Part shown: one piece after another, positions 50,701-61,260 of the stretch
Position numbering within the stretch: the stretch's first letter is position 1
Layout of the letters: each line of letters starts with the position of its first letter
DNA from: Onchocerca volvulus
Taxonomy: Eukaryota; Nematoda; Chromadorea; Rhabditida; Onchocercidae
NCBI GenBank assembly: GCA_000499405.2
Contig: HG738137.1
Location: 9,953,317-10,017,316 of the forward strand
Reading direction: 5' to 3'
Length of the DNA: 64,000 nt
Translations under genes and position numbers: made by a program
Notes under the pieces: model-generated
Seen by the model: only the letters and a program-made list of their open reading frames with translations
Databases searched by the model: none
What the model was told of the DNA's origin: nothing

Positions 50701-52222
50701 ATCTACGGAACATTTTGATAGGAGATGTTGTAGTTTCCAGTATACTGGAGTTTTGCTTCTATTTATCTGAAATATTGTTCCATCTGTTTGTTGATGGTCC
50801 AGATGGTGTAGATTTTAAAGCGGTTGACCCTAGTTTAACTCCTTTCCCTCAGGCTCTCTGGCCAACAATTTTCGATCATTTACAACATTGTTGGCATCAT
50901 CCAGAGTTATATGGCTCTGAACTTGCAATTAAATTAATTACATCTTCTGTACTGCCTATCATTGTTTCAATAATTGTTTTGTGGAATTTAAGAGAGAGAA
51001 TAATTAAATGGTGTCCATTTAAAAAGACAGAATCGCTCCACGGAGATTCAAAATGGACATCAGAAAAAGACATACGAAAGGAAAGGTTAAGAAAGCAAAA
51101 AAAAAAAAAAAAAAAAAGAAAAAAAAACAAAAAATATTGCTTGATGAGGATAAAAAAGGCTATTTTATTGCTGACGGATATCAACACACATCTTTGTTTA
51201 CACCTTTGGGTTCTGGTAAAGGTGTCAGTTTTGTAATTTATAATTTATTATTCTGGTCTGATGCGATAATTGTACACGACATAAAATTAGAGAACTATGA
51301 AATAACAAGTGGTTGGTGAGAACGACAAGGACAAAAAGTACATTTGTATGAAATCCAACACTAGCCAGAATATTTTAATTAACCTTTTGAAAATTATACC
51401 TCAGGATAATAATTTTTCCATATAGAGCGTATCCGATCACCACCACCCAAATCATATGCAATAATTTCAGCTTTTCTATATCTAAATTCTTTTAGCGTAA
51501 AACCATTCGTAGGTAAAACATCATTTAATTCACCTGTAAGTTGATAATTTCACAGCATTTATTGAACCATTATAATACTTAGTATTTAAGTAGCGAAATA
51601 CAATTTATAAACTTTCTAGCATTATAATCGTATCAGTGATTACTAATTTATCATACATTTGTTGTAATGTTTAAATTCAAAAATTATTTCAAAAAATAGG
51701 TAAATGCAGCAGTTGCATGCAGTAGCTGAGTAGTAGTAAATTATAAAAATTACTTATCATTCAAAAATCATTTGTGAAATTTGTTTTCTTCAAAGCATTA
51801 AACTGAATGATGTAACTGTAAGATTTTAATACTTTTTTGTTTGTAGATTAATCGACATTTTTTTCTAAAAAATGATTACCTTACCTGAAGCTAATGCGCA
51901 TATAGCAGTTGATTTTCCTGCACCATCTAAGCCCAAAATGCAAATTCGTATTTTCCTGAATTTATCAAGTTTAATAATTAAAAATTTAAAGTGATAACAA
52001 TGTTGGGTTACTCAAACATTCATTTAAAAAAAAATTTCAGCTTTCCTTTTTTCAAAAAAAAAAAAAAAAAAAAAAGGAAAAAAAGCTTACAAAAATATTT
52101 TTTCAAAAAAAAAAAAAAAAAGATAGGAAAAAGAAAAGCTTATGGAAATACATTTACCTAACTTTTTTGTGATGTTGCAACTTTTTTGTATGCTTCTTAA
52201 ATCCACCAACGCAATTGCCCAT
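47728..52222 (-). CDS. arl-13: ARL13-type ciliary small GTPase
   Basis: Coding-order exons: 52222-52158, 51955-51885, 51533-51400, 49601-49380, 48989-48790, 48593-48389, 48203-48041, 47849-47728; 1182 nt, 393 residues. ARL13 is a membrane-bound GTPase of the ciliary shaft that acts as exchange factor for ARL3. P-loop GLDGAGKST is at residues 30-38, the ARL13-style DLGGG replaces the usual DxxGQ at 73-77, and NKKD is at 132-135. KNYYPE follows the switch region, and a charged, probably coiled-coil helix (KFKRRQNEERMRRKHH) leads to a Ser/Thr-rich tail. The protein begins MGNC, which suits myristoylation of Gly2 and palmitoylation of Cys4. Exons 6-8 are supported by phase and open frame but are less conserved. 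Intron 3 (49602-51399) holds the Wolbachia-like insert on the other strand. Confidence 0.9.
49918..50342 (+). pseudogene. miaA: Fragment of Wolbachia-type miaA (tRNA dimethylallyltransferase)
   Basis: An open stretch of 81 residues from ATG 49918 has the MiaA N-terminal phosphate-binding loop GITASGKSE, then INCDSEKVYKEIPIITAQP and YKLYGYV, before a stop at 50161. Other frames resume with FYISSMIKDLSSIPLIS (about 50210-50260) and KEEYYKLVLKR (about 50310-50340), both fitting the middle of MiaA. MiaA adds the isopentenyl group to A37 of tRNAs. Wording and residue choice look alphaproteobacterial, Wolbachia in particular, though I cannot run the search. Stops and frameshifts make it non-functional. 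It lies antisense inside intron 3 of arl-13. Confidence 0.8.
50343..50654 (+). pseudogene. virB11: Fragment of Wolbachia-type virB11 (type IV secretion ATPase), C-terminal part
   Basis: The frame from 50343 opens with CLRLRSDRTIVGELRG, the Asp-box/Walker B region of VirB11-family ATPases, then AINTGHSGSISTIH with the conserved His box. A frameshift near 50475 continues with LEQIKLTVMQANFGM, and a third frame with NIIIQLQRMNEGKRNISEI ends at TAA 50652-50654. The N-terminal domain and Walker A are missing. VirB11 powers type IV secretion at the inner membrane in bacteria. It joins the miaA fragment without a gap and precedes virD4 by 27 nt, the gene order of the Wolbachia vir operon. Confidence 0.85.
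50682..51375 (+). pseudogene. virD4: Fragment of Wolbachia-type virD4 (type IV coupling protein), N-terminal part
   Basis: From ATG 50682 an open frame encodes MSHSGNHLRNILIGDVVV, a hydrophobic segment, LWPTIFDHLQHCWHHPELYG, a second membrane segment and CPFKKTESLHGDSKWTSEKD. An expanded A run at about 51099-51130 shifts the frame. The next frame gives DEDKKGYFIADGYQH and the Walker A region TPLGSGKGVSF, up to a stop at 51317-51319, after which QGQKVHLYE can still be read. The match is to the front third of Wolbachia VirD4, the hexameric coupling ATPase of type IV secretion. The fragment stops about 25 nt before the splice donor of arl-13 exon 3. Confidence 0.9.
52037..52141. repeat. Duplicated poly(A) block in arl-13 intron 1
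   Basis: The pattern TTTTTTCA(n)...GGAAAAA...AAAGCTTA occurs twice in tandem (about 52053-52090 and 52100-52141), with A runs of about 18-22. Confidence 0.75.
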
Positions 52223-53208
52223 ACACTAATAACGAATTGCACGATGCAACGAAAGTTTAGTCAACAAAATTTATTTTTTTCAATTATTCATGAAATGAGG
52301 ATTAAGCAAGAAGAGAAAAGTGACAGACGACCAAAATTGATTGTCATAGCAACGCCAGAGGCATATCAACTTTACCTTTATTTGTCCAATCATTATTATT
52401 AACAAGTCAGGCAAATCAAAAGAGGTAAGTGTAGTAGTTGCATGCAAACAAATCACAGAAATTACTCATCAATCAAAAAATCAATTTTGTTTCTGCTTGA
52501 GAGATTTTTGTGAAATTTTGTTTCTTATAGCACTAAACTGAATGATTTAATTGTAAGATTTCAATGAATTCTTGCTTGTAGATTAACCGACATGTTATTT
52601 TTACAACAGAATGCTAAGTTGCTACTTTTTAAAAGATTATTCAAAATTTCATAATCATTCACATATTTGTGCATAGCTTATTTTGTTTTTAGCATTTTCG
52701 GATCCACTGTCATTAATTTTAGTATTGATGCTTTAATGTTTGCTATTTAAACTTTCAATTATTATAATTTAATCGATCGCAATATCCAATAAAATTTTAT
52801 GTCGTTTTGATAGAACAGTTTTATGTTGGGTATTATTAAAAGAGCGAAAAAAATTTTTGAAAGAATTAGTTAAATTGTTGTGAATATTTAATTATAGTTT
52901 GTACCAAGAGATTAAAAAAAAAAAAATGGAATTACGTAAAAAAAAGATTATCTTTAAGATTCGAGATATTTTCTTTTTCAAAATTAGAAATGAAATCATA
53001 ATTTTAAATAATTATTGTGTTATTATAATATCCAACAACTATTGTTATTATTATTTTTATTATTGCTACTAATGTTATTAATATTATTATTATAGTTACT
53101 ATTATTATTTTTATTTTCTTATTCCTTTATTTATTTTGCTTGAAATTTTATTGAGTTACACTGCGAAACATTTCTATCACTTTATGAATGCTTGCCATTC
53201 TAATTTTA

Positions 53209-53271
<63 letters not shown>

Positions 53272-54507
53272 GTTATTATTATTATTATCACTATAATCAT
53301 ATTCACTGTTAATCTCCATATTTTCGGTTGTCCGAGAATTAAAATAAAGATTTACAGGAAAATATAACGAATATGAAGTTTGGAATTATGTTTATTTCTA
53401 TTTCAGATATTTTATTTGAATGAAGACGAAAGTTCAAATTGCAAAAATAAAAAAAATTTACTTTAAGCGTAGCCGTTATTCTAAATAACAAAATATTAAT
53501 AGATACGTACCTAAATAATTAAATCATGAGTGAATGATGATAGTAAATTAGAATTAAATAATTGAATAAAATGTGATACAATTTTATTAATCTTATTTGA
53601 TTCATCTAAAATGAGTTTTGGAATACTGCACAAATAATTAGTCAATCAATTATATTACTATATCGTAACAATTATTCATTTTCTCTTCTATTCACTTTTT
53701 TTTTTTTGTAAAAGATGAATGATGAAAGGAGAATTTTCCTTAGTTTATATTCACATTAAATAACTTTGTTTCTGTATTCTTCGTTGCTGATTTGAAATTA
53801 AACTACCTAATATCTTTTGTTGTAACTACAATGTAATGAAATAATAAAAATAACAAAAACTGAGGTTCTCCACCATTTTTTCGTAAATTATTACGGATAT
53901 CAACGATAGAGTGCATCTAATTTAGCATAATAATAATAAAAAAGTCAAAAAATTGATATAAAATCTGTATTTTCTGGATTTCTTTTTTTAATTCAACTCA
54001 CTTTTCAACTGAAATTTCTGGTTGTTTTTAATCAAGGATTGTTAACTGAACTACTGAAAGGATAAAAATATCAGTGAAATGCTGATAAAATAGGTAGCAA
54101 CGACACTATATAATGCAGATATTGTTAGGAAATTATCGCAATATAAATTGGAATTTATTCGGAAAATACTTAAGGACTTCATGATGCGCAACTACTGTTA
54201 CATGAAATCGCTTTTGCTGATAGCAATTATATTATCAGCTGCATATAATCACTGACATATATTCAGAATGATGCTGACAAATAATTTCTCATATTTCGAT
54301 CAGAATTTATTATTCAGGAATGGATCAGCAAATTCATCAATGTTAATCTGCAAGTTGAAACATTCATGTGTGACCTTAAAATCTTTCGAAATTGTCACAT
54401 TTACGAAATAGCTCTATCACAGCAACATCAATGCCAATTGCATAAGTCGGTTCATAAGCAATAAAATTTCACTATTACATCAAAACTGGCTAAATATGCA
54501 TAAGCTC
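52223..54507. other. Gene-free region upstream of arl-13
   Basis: This should contain the arl-13 promoter. Apart from the TTA microsatellite I see only AT-rich DNA. A weakly open stretch at about 54100-54240 could be an extension of the cyclase-like remnant that follows but has no clear motif. Confidence 0.4.
53207..53290. repeat. (TTA)n microsatellite
   Basis: About 27 nearly perfect ATT/TTA units with one TTG, and looser TTA-rich DNA just upstream (53040-53110). Confidence 0.95.
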
Positions 54508-54840
54508 TTTTCACCGGAATTTATCTTATCCATTTTTTTCCAACAAGTGTTCGGCATTACATGAAGGTAGCATGGTTATTCGTAATCATGAAATCATTTC
54601 AGTTTCAAGTTATTGTACCATGACATATCTGCAGTTACTTGATTTATCCTTTGATGCTCGTAATATCGAACTGCGGTTGGCCTTAGTGAACGCATTGATG
54701 TCATTGTTTTCGTGGTTAGTGAAATAAATTTCTTTATCGGGAACAGATTACCGATTACCGCGATTGCGAAAAGCGTTGCAAAATTTTCCGATGCGAAATC
54801 TGATATTTTTCGCTGGGCAATTTCAAAGAGGAAAAGTTAA
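54508..54840 (+). pseudogene. Broken fragment resembling a bacterial diadenylate cyclase (DAC) domain
   Basis: Three successive frames line up with the DAC domain order. FSPEFILSIFF (54508-54540) resembles the helix before the active site. LHEGSMVIRNHEII (54557-54598) resembles the DGA-motif segment (LHDGAVII). RTAVGLSERIDVIVFVVSE (from 54667) resembles the stretch after the RHR motif (RHRAALGLSE...VVSEE). The last frame stays open for 57 codons to TAA 54838-54840. The RHR motif itself falls at the frame break. DAC enzymes make cyclic di-AMP from ATP and are bacterial or archaeal; I know of no nematode family. No intron boundaries are needed. Source is unknown; Wolbachia is an obvious candidate given the insert in arl-13. 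Confidence 0.5.
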
Positions 54841-57147
54841 ATTATTGGAAAAAAAAAATGCTCAGTGAATATATTTCAGCAGCTGAAACAAATGGCTTCA
54901 CACCGACTGAAGCGGTAAACATTTTATAACTATGTTTTAAATTTCGCTGATTACGGTAAGGAAATCATAAAATGATTGTATCTGTTTGATTACTGTATTA
55001 TCTATTATTCTAAAATTCTATTTACACTGATTGTCCTTATCTAATCGAAAAAGAAATCTCTTTTAATACATTGACTACTGTAGTAAAGAATGAGGAAAAA
55101 TAATGAAAATTAGACGAAAATTTAAAAAATTTTTTAATGAAATAGTGTGGCTTCTTAATAAAGTAGCGCTCAATCTTTGCTATTTTTAACGCTACATCTT
55201 CGCATCGCCAATCATTCATAATTTTTTCGATAAAATTTCAATAATTCGGTATTTTGCAATTATTTAATGAATAGACGAGATCTATTTTATTTTTTTTCTT
55301 AATTTTATTGAATAAACAAATATCATTTTTGTCATTTTAGTTTCATTAAATAATCAAATTTTGTTTCAACTAATTATTGGTCAAATTTTTATGATACAAT
55401 TACAATAGCGACTTCGAAAATTGAAAATTTTTAATTTGAATTTATTAGCAAAACTAAAAGAAGAAATCAGTCTGGAAATTTCTAGAACCGACTGAATTCG
55501 ATCATCAATCATATTGGAATCGAAATGCAACTAATAATTTAGTGGTAAATTTCGATTCAAATGAAAAAAAATAAAAAAAAATAGCATAAAGGATAATTAC
55601 ACTAGTAATAACACAAAATTTTTTTACACAGTATACTAGTGTCTTGGACGGTCAAAGAAGGAAAAGAGAAATTATAATCGCTGAACTAAGATAAACTATT
55701 AAATTAAAGAGATTTCGCATATTTTGGTATTTCAATTGAATATCATCCCATATTAACACAAACTGATTGATTTTCTTTCGATTTTCTTATCGTCAATGAA
55801 AAAAGATAGCGAAAAATTGCGCATAATACAACAAATTAGTAGAAAAATCAATACAATGAGCTTATCTGAATTATTTTATGTTTTGCTGCACATGCTATTC
55901 AAAATTATTTTATCAAACATCAAAATGATATTTTATTCACTAAAATCTAATGCACCGATTTTTCCATGAATAAATTATCTTTTTGATTTTTGTTGAAATA
56001 ATTAATTTATCTTAACTAAAACGGGGTATGAATGGCCTCTTTTTGCTTATTCTTCATTTTCATGTCATCTATTGCAACATTTTAAATTACTGGTTTTCAA
56101 GTTAGGAAAAAGAAGATTTACAGAATTTTTTTTTTTTTTAAGTTCTTCGCTGAAGTACCTTAATTTCTCATCAATCTCATATGTATATGATTTACATAAC
56201 CTTGCACATAGTAGTTAAATGTGAATAATTTATATTTTTGGCAACGAAAGAAACGGAAACCAAATCTGTCGTAAACGATTTTTATTTTGGTACTTTGTGA
56301 ATATGTCGAAATAAATTTTACAGTTTTTATCAGCAGATTTGCTACATGTCAAATCTTCTTGGGTCCCATTTCGATGCTTTTTCTTAATTAAGGAAATGAG
56401 AATTTATGGTAATAGGATCTAATTAACTAAAATTATTTAGAAGGAAATAAATACTAAGATCGTTTGGCATATCATTACTGATTATCATTTAAATTTCTAT
56501 TGTAAGATAATGATTGATTTAAAGTCTTTCGTTTAGCTTGTATTCGTTATGGGCAACGCAATATCGCTCAATATTACTTCGATGGGTACAGTTTTCTTTT
56601 TTTTAAAATTTTAACTTAAGTTAATGCGAAATTTAAGAAAAATGATTTCAGCAGTTATACATTTGCTGCCAAATTTAGGAACGGATTTCAATGATGCATT
56701 TGCTATTTAAAATTCGAAAATTCTTGCTGAAAAGCTGGAAATTAGGTAAAAATTTGATTAAATCTTCAGAGACAACATATGATCAAGTAAACTCAAAAGT
56801 TGTATTTTATCAATTGATGCATTTGCATTACTTTTCCGAAAAACTGGAATTTTGGTGAAATTTATTCGAAATTATAGAAACAGTATATAGTAAATATTCT
56901 GATGAAAAATTGGTGATGCTATTCAGAATTTATCCTTCGAATATCTGAAAAATCTAATGTCCGCGTTTTTCTTGTCGTTATATATTATTGTGTTACAAAT
57001 ATTCTCTAAAATCGAGTTTATATCTACCAAATTGCGCCACTTCAATTATTAATTGTATAAAAGATAATGCAGGTTGTAATAAGCTAATGAATATGGATGA
57101 ATTAATTGATTATAATAATGAATTATTTGTTTCTATCATTTTACAGA
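54841..57147. other. Gene-free AT-rich stretch
   Basis: A short open piece after the cyclase-like fragment (54860-54930, reading EYISAAETNGFTPTEAV) may belong to another remnant. Otherwise nothing is recognised. Confidence 0.4.
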
Positions 57148-57868
57148 ACTAGAAGAGATACAGACTACAACAGTTTACAAACTTTGAGTCAAACCATCGA
57201 TCTCAAATACTGCTTATCAGGATAGCGAAATAAATCCGCCATCTCTAAAGGAATGTTGGGAACTTGTATGTCAAGCAAATTTCACCAGTTTTTCCATATA
57301 TTTAGCTTTTTATTATTGCCAAGTTTAAATTTAATTGGAGAAATATATCATTCAGAAAATGTAATTTCTTGTTTTAATATGTTTTTTCTCATGGAAAGGT
57401 TGAATTGATCACAAAGAATTCAACTTCGATCTTGTATATAATTGTAAATTTCGCAAATTTTTCTGCTTAACAAATTTACAAAATGAAAAAAAAAATTTAT
57501 TTTGATGAAGATTTGATGATTTATTTTCCAATTTTAATGTAAATGAAGATTTGAACGATATCATTGGTCACTAGGTTATGCTATTTTATTTGGCGATGAA
57601 AAACAGTTGGATATGACCCGCTTAATGGATTGTATTTATATGAACATACTCATATTTCAAGAAAATCGATGAAAATACTTTGCGCATTTCCTGGTTTGGA
57701 AATTTCGTTAGATTTCTGTACAGAATTTTCGAATACCGCTTAGAACTAGAAAGAATCAAAAACAAATAAGATAGTTTTATTTATATAATTTCAGCTGTAA
57801 AAAAGTTTTCATATGTCTTCAATACAAAAGCAGGTCCAATGGATGGAGCAATTTTATCATCTAATTGG
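57148..57868 (+). pseudogene. Exon-like islands of an unrecognised, probably broken gene
   Basis: Three islands carry splice-like edges. 57157-57264 follows TTTACAG and ends at GTATGT; it reads DYNSLQTLSQTID in one frame and DSEINPPSLKECWELV in another, so a frameshift is needed. About 57575-57661 follows CACTAG and reads YAILFGDEKQLDMTRLMDCI. 57796-57868 follows TTTCAG and reads VKKFSYVFNTKAGPMDGAIL before GTGATG. I do not recognise the protein. The phases do not join cleanly, so this is more likely a decayed gene than a working one. Confidence 0.25.
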
Positions 57869-59639
57869 TGATGGGATAAAACTATCTTGTTTTAATTTGC
57901 TGACAATTTCTCATCTATGGTCATAGAATCTATTAAGTTGTTTATATTTTATATTCAAAAACGAGAAATGTAATATTTAGGATATATGTCGAGTTGTGCT
58001 AAATTATACTAGTGTTAAATATTTAGTGTTTTAATGCAAAGATTAGAATAAATTGCGGTTTTTTAAATTTAAAATCTCATCATCAAATCGTATTATCATA
58101 ATTGATTGATAGAAGTTCTCTATGTCTAGTATATTAAGAAAAAGAATCATGAGACATGATTGCAAAAACAATTAGTGATTGGTACACTGATTATTGCCAT
58201 ATTTGTTTTTAATTTACAACTAAATTTTTCAGTGACTGGAATCTATATTGTTTATACTAAAATCTGAAACATGAAAAAGTAAGTTTATTGAAAATTAATT
58301 GATCAGAACTTTACATCTTGAAATATCATGCTGAATACCAAATAAATTCCAATGAGAATTTTTCTCTATTAGAACTTTCTATTAGAAAGTAAGATGAAAT
58401 CTTCAAGGATCAATGAAACACAATTTTTTTTATCAGGTCAAATTGAAGTTGACAATTTTCAAGATAAAGTGAAGTTGACAATTATGATTAGTAGAGATGA
58501 TCAATTTACTCAAAAAAGTGAAAACTATAAATCGAACACTTATGACAACTCAAATTGTCGAAAGGATAATTAGTGAAGTCCCGTTTGCGTTGTTACTCAA
58601 TCGGATATCCGAGAAAATGTGTTTATCCACTTGATGGTTTCTTATTTACAAGAGAAAGCTAAAGTAAGCATGCTTTTTTCATCCTTAAGAGAACCTCTTT
58701 TTTCGTAGAGTTGCAGTTAATTAATAAATTTTTTAAATGTATTGCTTGAAAAAGAGAAAAAATTATATGACGTTTCACAAGGAATGTCAAACATATAGAT
58801 ACATCGATTTATCATTTAAACTTACTGATTAATTAATTTTTTGGTGATACAACGGATAATAGAAATACAGTCCTATTCCGCTATGTGATTTCGAGCCAAT
58901 TTAAATCCAGCGATTCCCCAATGTCCACTCCAGCGATTCCTCAATGTTCACCCAACTGAAATTTTTGCGAATTATATTCGGAATATAAATATTCACATAG
59001 ATATTCACTGTAATCTAATTTTATTTTTAACCATGGTTAAAATTTCTTAAAATTTTTTTTCTTTTTTTTGAATATAGATATGACGAAATAATTATGAATT
59101 TTGATATAAGCAAACTTTCGACTTTTACGCTAGAATTAAAATCAAACAACTTCACTGTTAAAAAAGTTCTTATGTGCTAAAAGATTGATTCATCAATTCT
59201 TTGCCCTGATCAGTATTCGATGAGCGGCGCTTTCTAAACTTCACTAAATTCTATCAATGCCAATAACTCGCAGATAACTTCTCTACTATCAGAAAACAAA
59301 TCATCGATTGTATTATCAATATTTATCAGTTCATTGCATGAAATAGTCGCGGCAAATAAAATTCATCAAACAAAGATTTAATTATACAAAAAATTTATCT
59401 TTATTAAATTCCAATCCCAATAGAACAAAAACTTTTCTCATAATTCTTTCACAACAAATTTAGTGTCTGAGGTGAGGATTACAAGTTTGGTTAAAGAAGC
59501 TTAACCAATGAAAGAGAAGATCCTTGATTTTTCAACGAACTTAATGAATTCGATCTAACAATATTACATCAAAAAATTCCACAAGAAGAATTAAAACGAT
59601 AAATCAAATCAAATTACGGATCATCAAAGTAAAATGCTT
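57869..59639. other. Gene-free AT-rich stretch
   Basis: No exon or repeat is recognised. ATAAAACTATCTT near 57877 is the inverse of AAGATAGTTTTAT near 57767, bracketing the third exon-like island. Confidence 0.4.
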
Positions 59640-61260
59640 CCAATTATACATTGGCCTTCTCGAATCAACCAACGAAGAATGGTCGGAATTGAGAGAATTG
59701 TGACCGCGCAAAAGGAGAGAGAAAAGGAGGAAAAATATGCTAAAATGAACGACGATTTTGTATCTTAAATTTAAGAACTAAAGAAGCCGTTATTACTTTG
59801 AAAATAGGTATTGATTAAGAAATATAGCACCAACATTTAAGTCAAATAGATATCGGAAAGCCAACCAGAGAACCAACTTTATAAAAACAAATACCATCAA
59901 CTTATCGTGCAACTATAAATTTGCTGCAATTACCATTACCAATCTTCAGTGGTGATTCAAAGCTGGGGTAGGAATTATGGAACAGCTTCAAAGAAGTTAT
60001 ATACCTCCAAAAAATTCCAGAAATTCAGAAACTAATTTAACTGATTTCATGTTTGAAAGGAGATGCTTTAGTAGTTGTAAGAGGATATGTCATGTTCCAG
60101 AGAATTATGAATTTATAGAATGGAAATTAGTCATTGAAGTGATCGAAAGAGTTTTTGGCAACTGGAAAGAATGGGTGAGAAAAAACATAGTATCGAAACA
60201 ACTATTGAAAGCAGATTGCCAGCTTGGATTTTGACAGAGCTTGTCGATTAAAATCAAAAAAAAATTGGAATGTAACCAGAAACAACTGGGGATCAAATCC
60301 TTAGTCGGAAAAAGAACCTGTCAAACACAAAAAAACAAAGTGTGCTGTATAGTATTAAGGGAGAAATCTCTGTCTTATTTACAACAAATAAAATAAAATA
60401 GGTTGTCCTGAGCTAATTCCAAAAAAAGACTATCAAAAGTAGTAAGAAAAAAGATTTTGATCATTCTGTAATAAAAATCATTGAGATAGCGATTGCAAGA
60501 CTTGTCCCACATTCAAAAAGAAATAGAATGTTTGGAAAAAAAGTAACGCAACTATCTTAGTAGCTGTCTTCAAAAGAACATACCAATAATAACCACATTG
60601 AAAAAAAAAAAAAAAGTTTTTGCTTCCATTGCAAAGATTTTCATAACACAGCGTTTTGTAAGTATAAGAATAGCTTATAAATTGATGGACGAAGCAAAGA
60701 GAAATTAGATCCACAACGCATAGCAAATTCAATAATTGAAAACGAAATTCAAAAAGGTAAGCGAATCTTACTTTCCTGCAAAAAGTTCAGCGCATTCTCC
60801 AAAAAACCTAGAAATTCAATAAAAAGCTTACTTTTCGACGTCAGCTCGCACTTACTATTCGATATCAACTCGCAATTAACTTTCATGTCTAAGGATTTAG
60901 AAACTGATTCGCTAAATCGATTAAATCTTCAAGAACCGACGATCTAGAGTTGAGAATCATTTAATTTGGTAATAGAACACCAAAGACTTACTATCAAAGC
61001 AGAAGTTGGAATGAAAATTGGGAGAAAGGAAATTATATTGTTTGTGGCAAATGATGGATTAGGTTAACGTGATACATTATTTAACAAATGAATTACAAGT
61101 ACTAAAATCGTATAAAAAGAAATTTTTATCGAAACAAAACAAGACCTAATAAATGGTCTTAAGAGTCATTGAAAACAACCTGACGACACTCACTGGAGCA
61201 AATTATTTCTTTAACTTTATTCAATTAGATATGATCCAGATTCTAAGGTCAGGATTCTTT
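59640..61260 (+). pseudogene. Decayed BEL/Pao-type LTR retrotransposon, gag and protease region
   Basis: LPLPIFSGDSKL near 59930-59970 matches the start of the gag domain in nematode Pao elements, followed in shifted frames by LISCLKGDALVVVRGY (60035-60085). A zinc-knuckle-like stretch (CKDFHNTAFCK) occurs near 60635-60665. LLFDVSSHLLFDINSQLTF near 60830-60890 sits where the aspartic protease would be, but lacks the expected catalytic DTG triplet. Stops and frameshifts are frequent. No reverse transcriptase or integrase was found, and no clear LTR pair. It is an old, inactive remnant. Confidence 0.55.
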
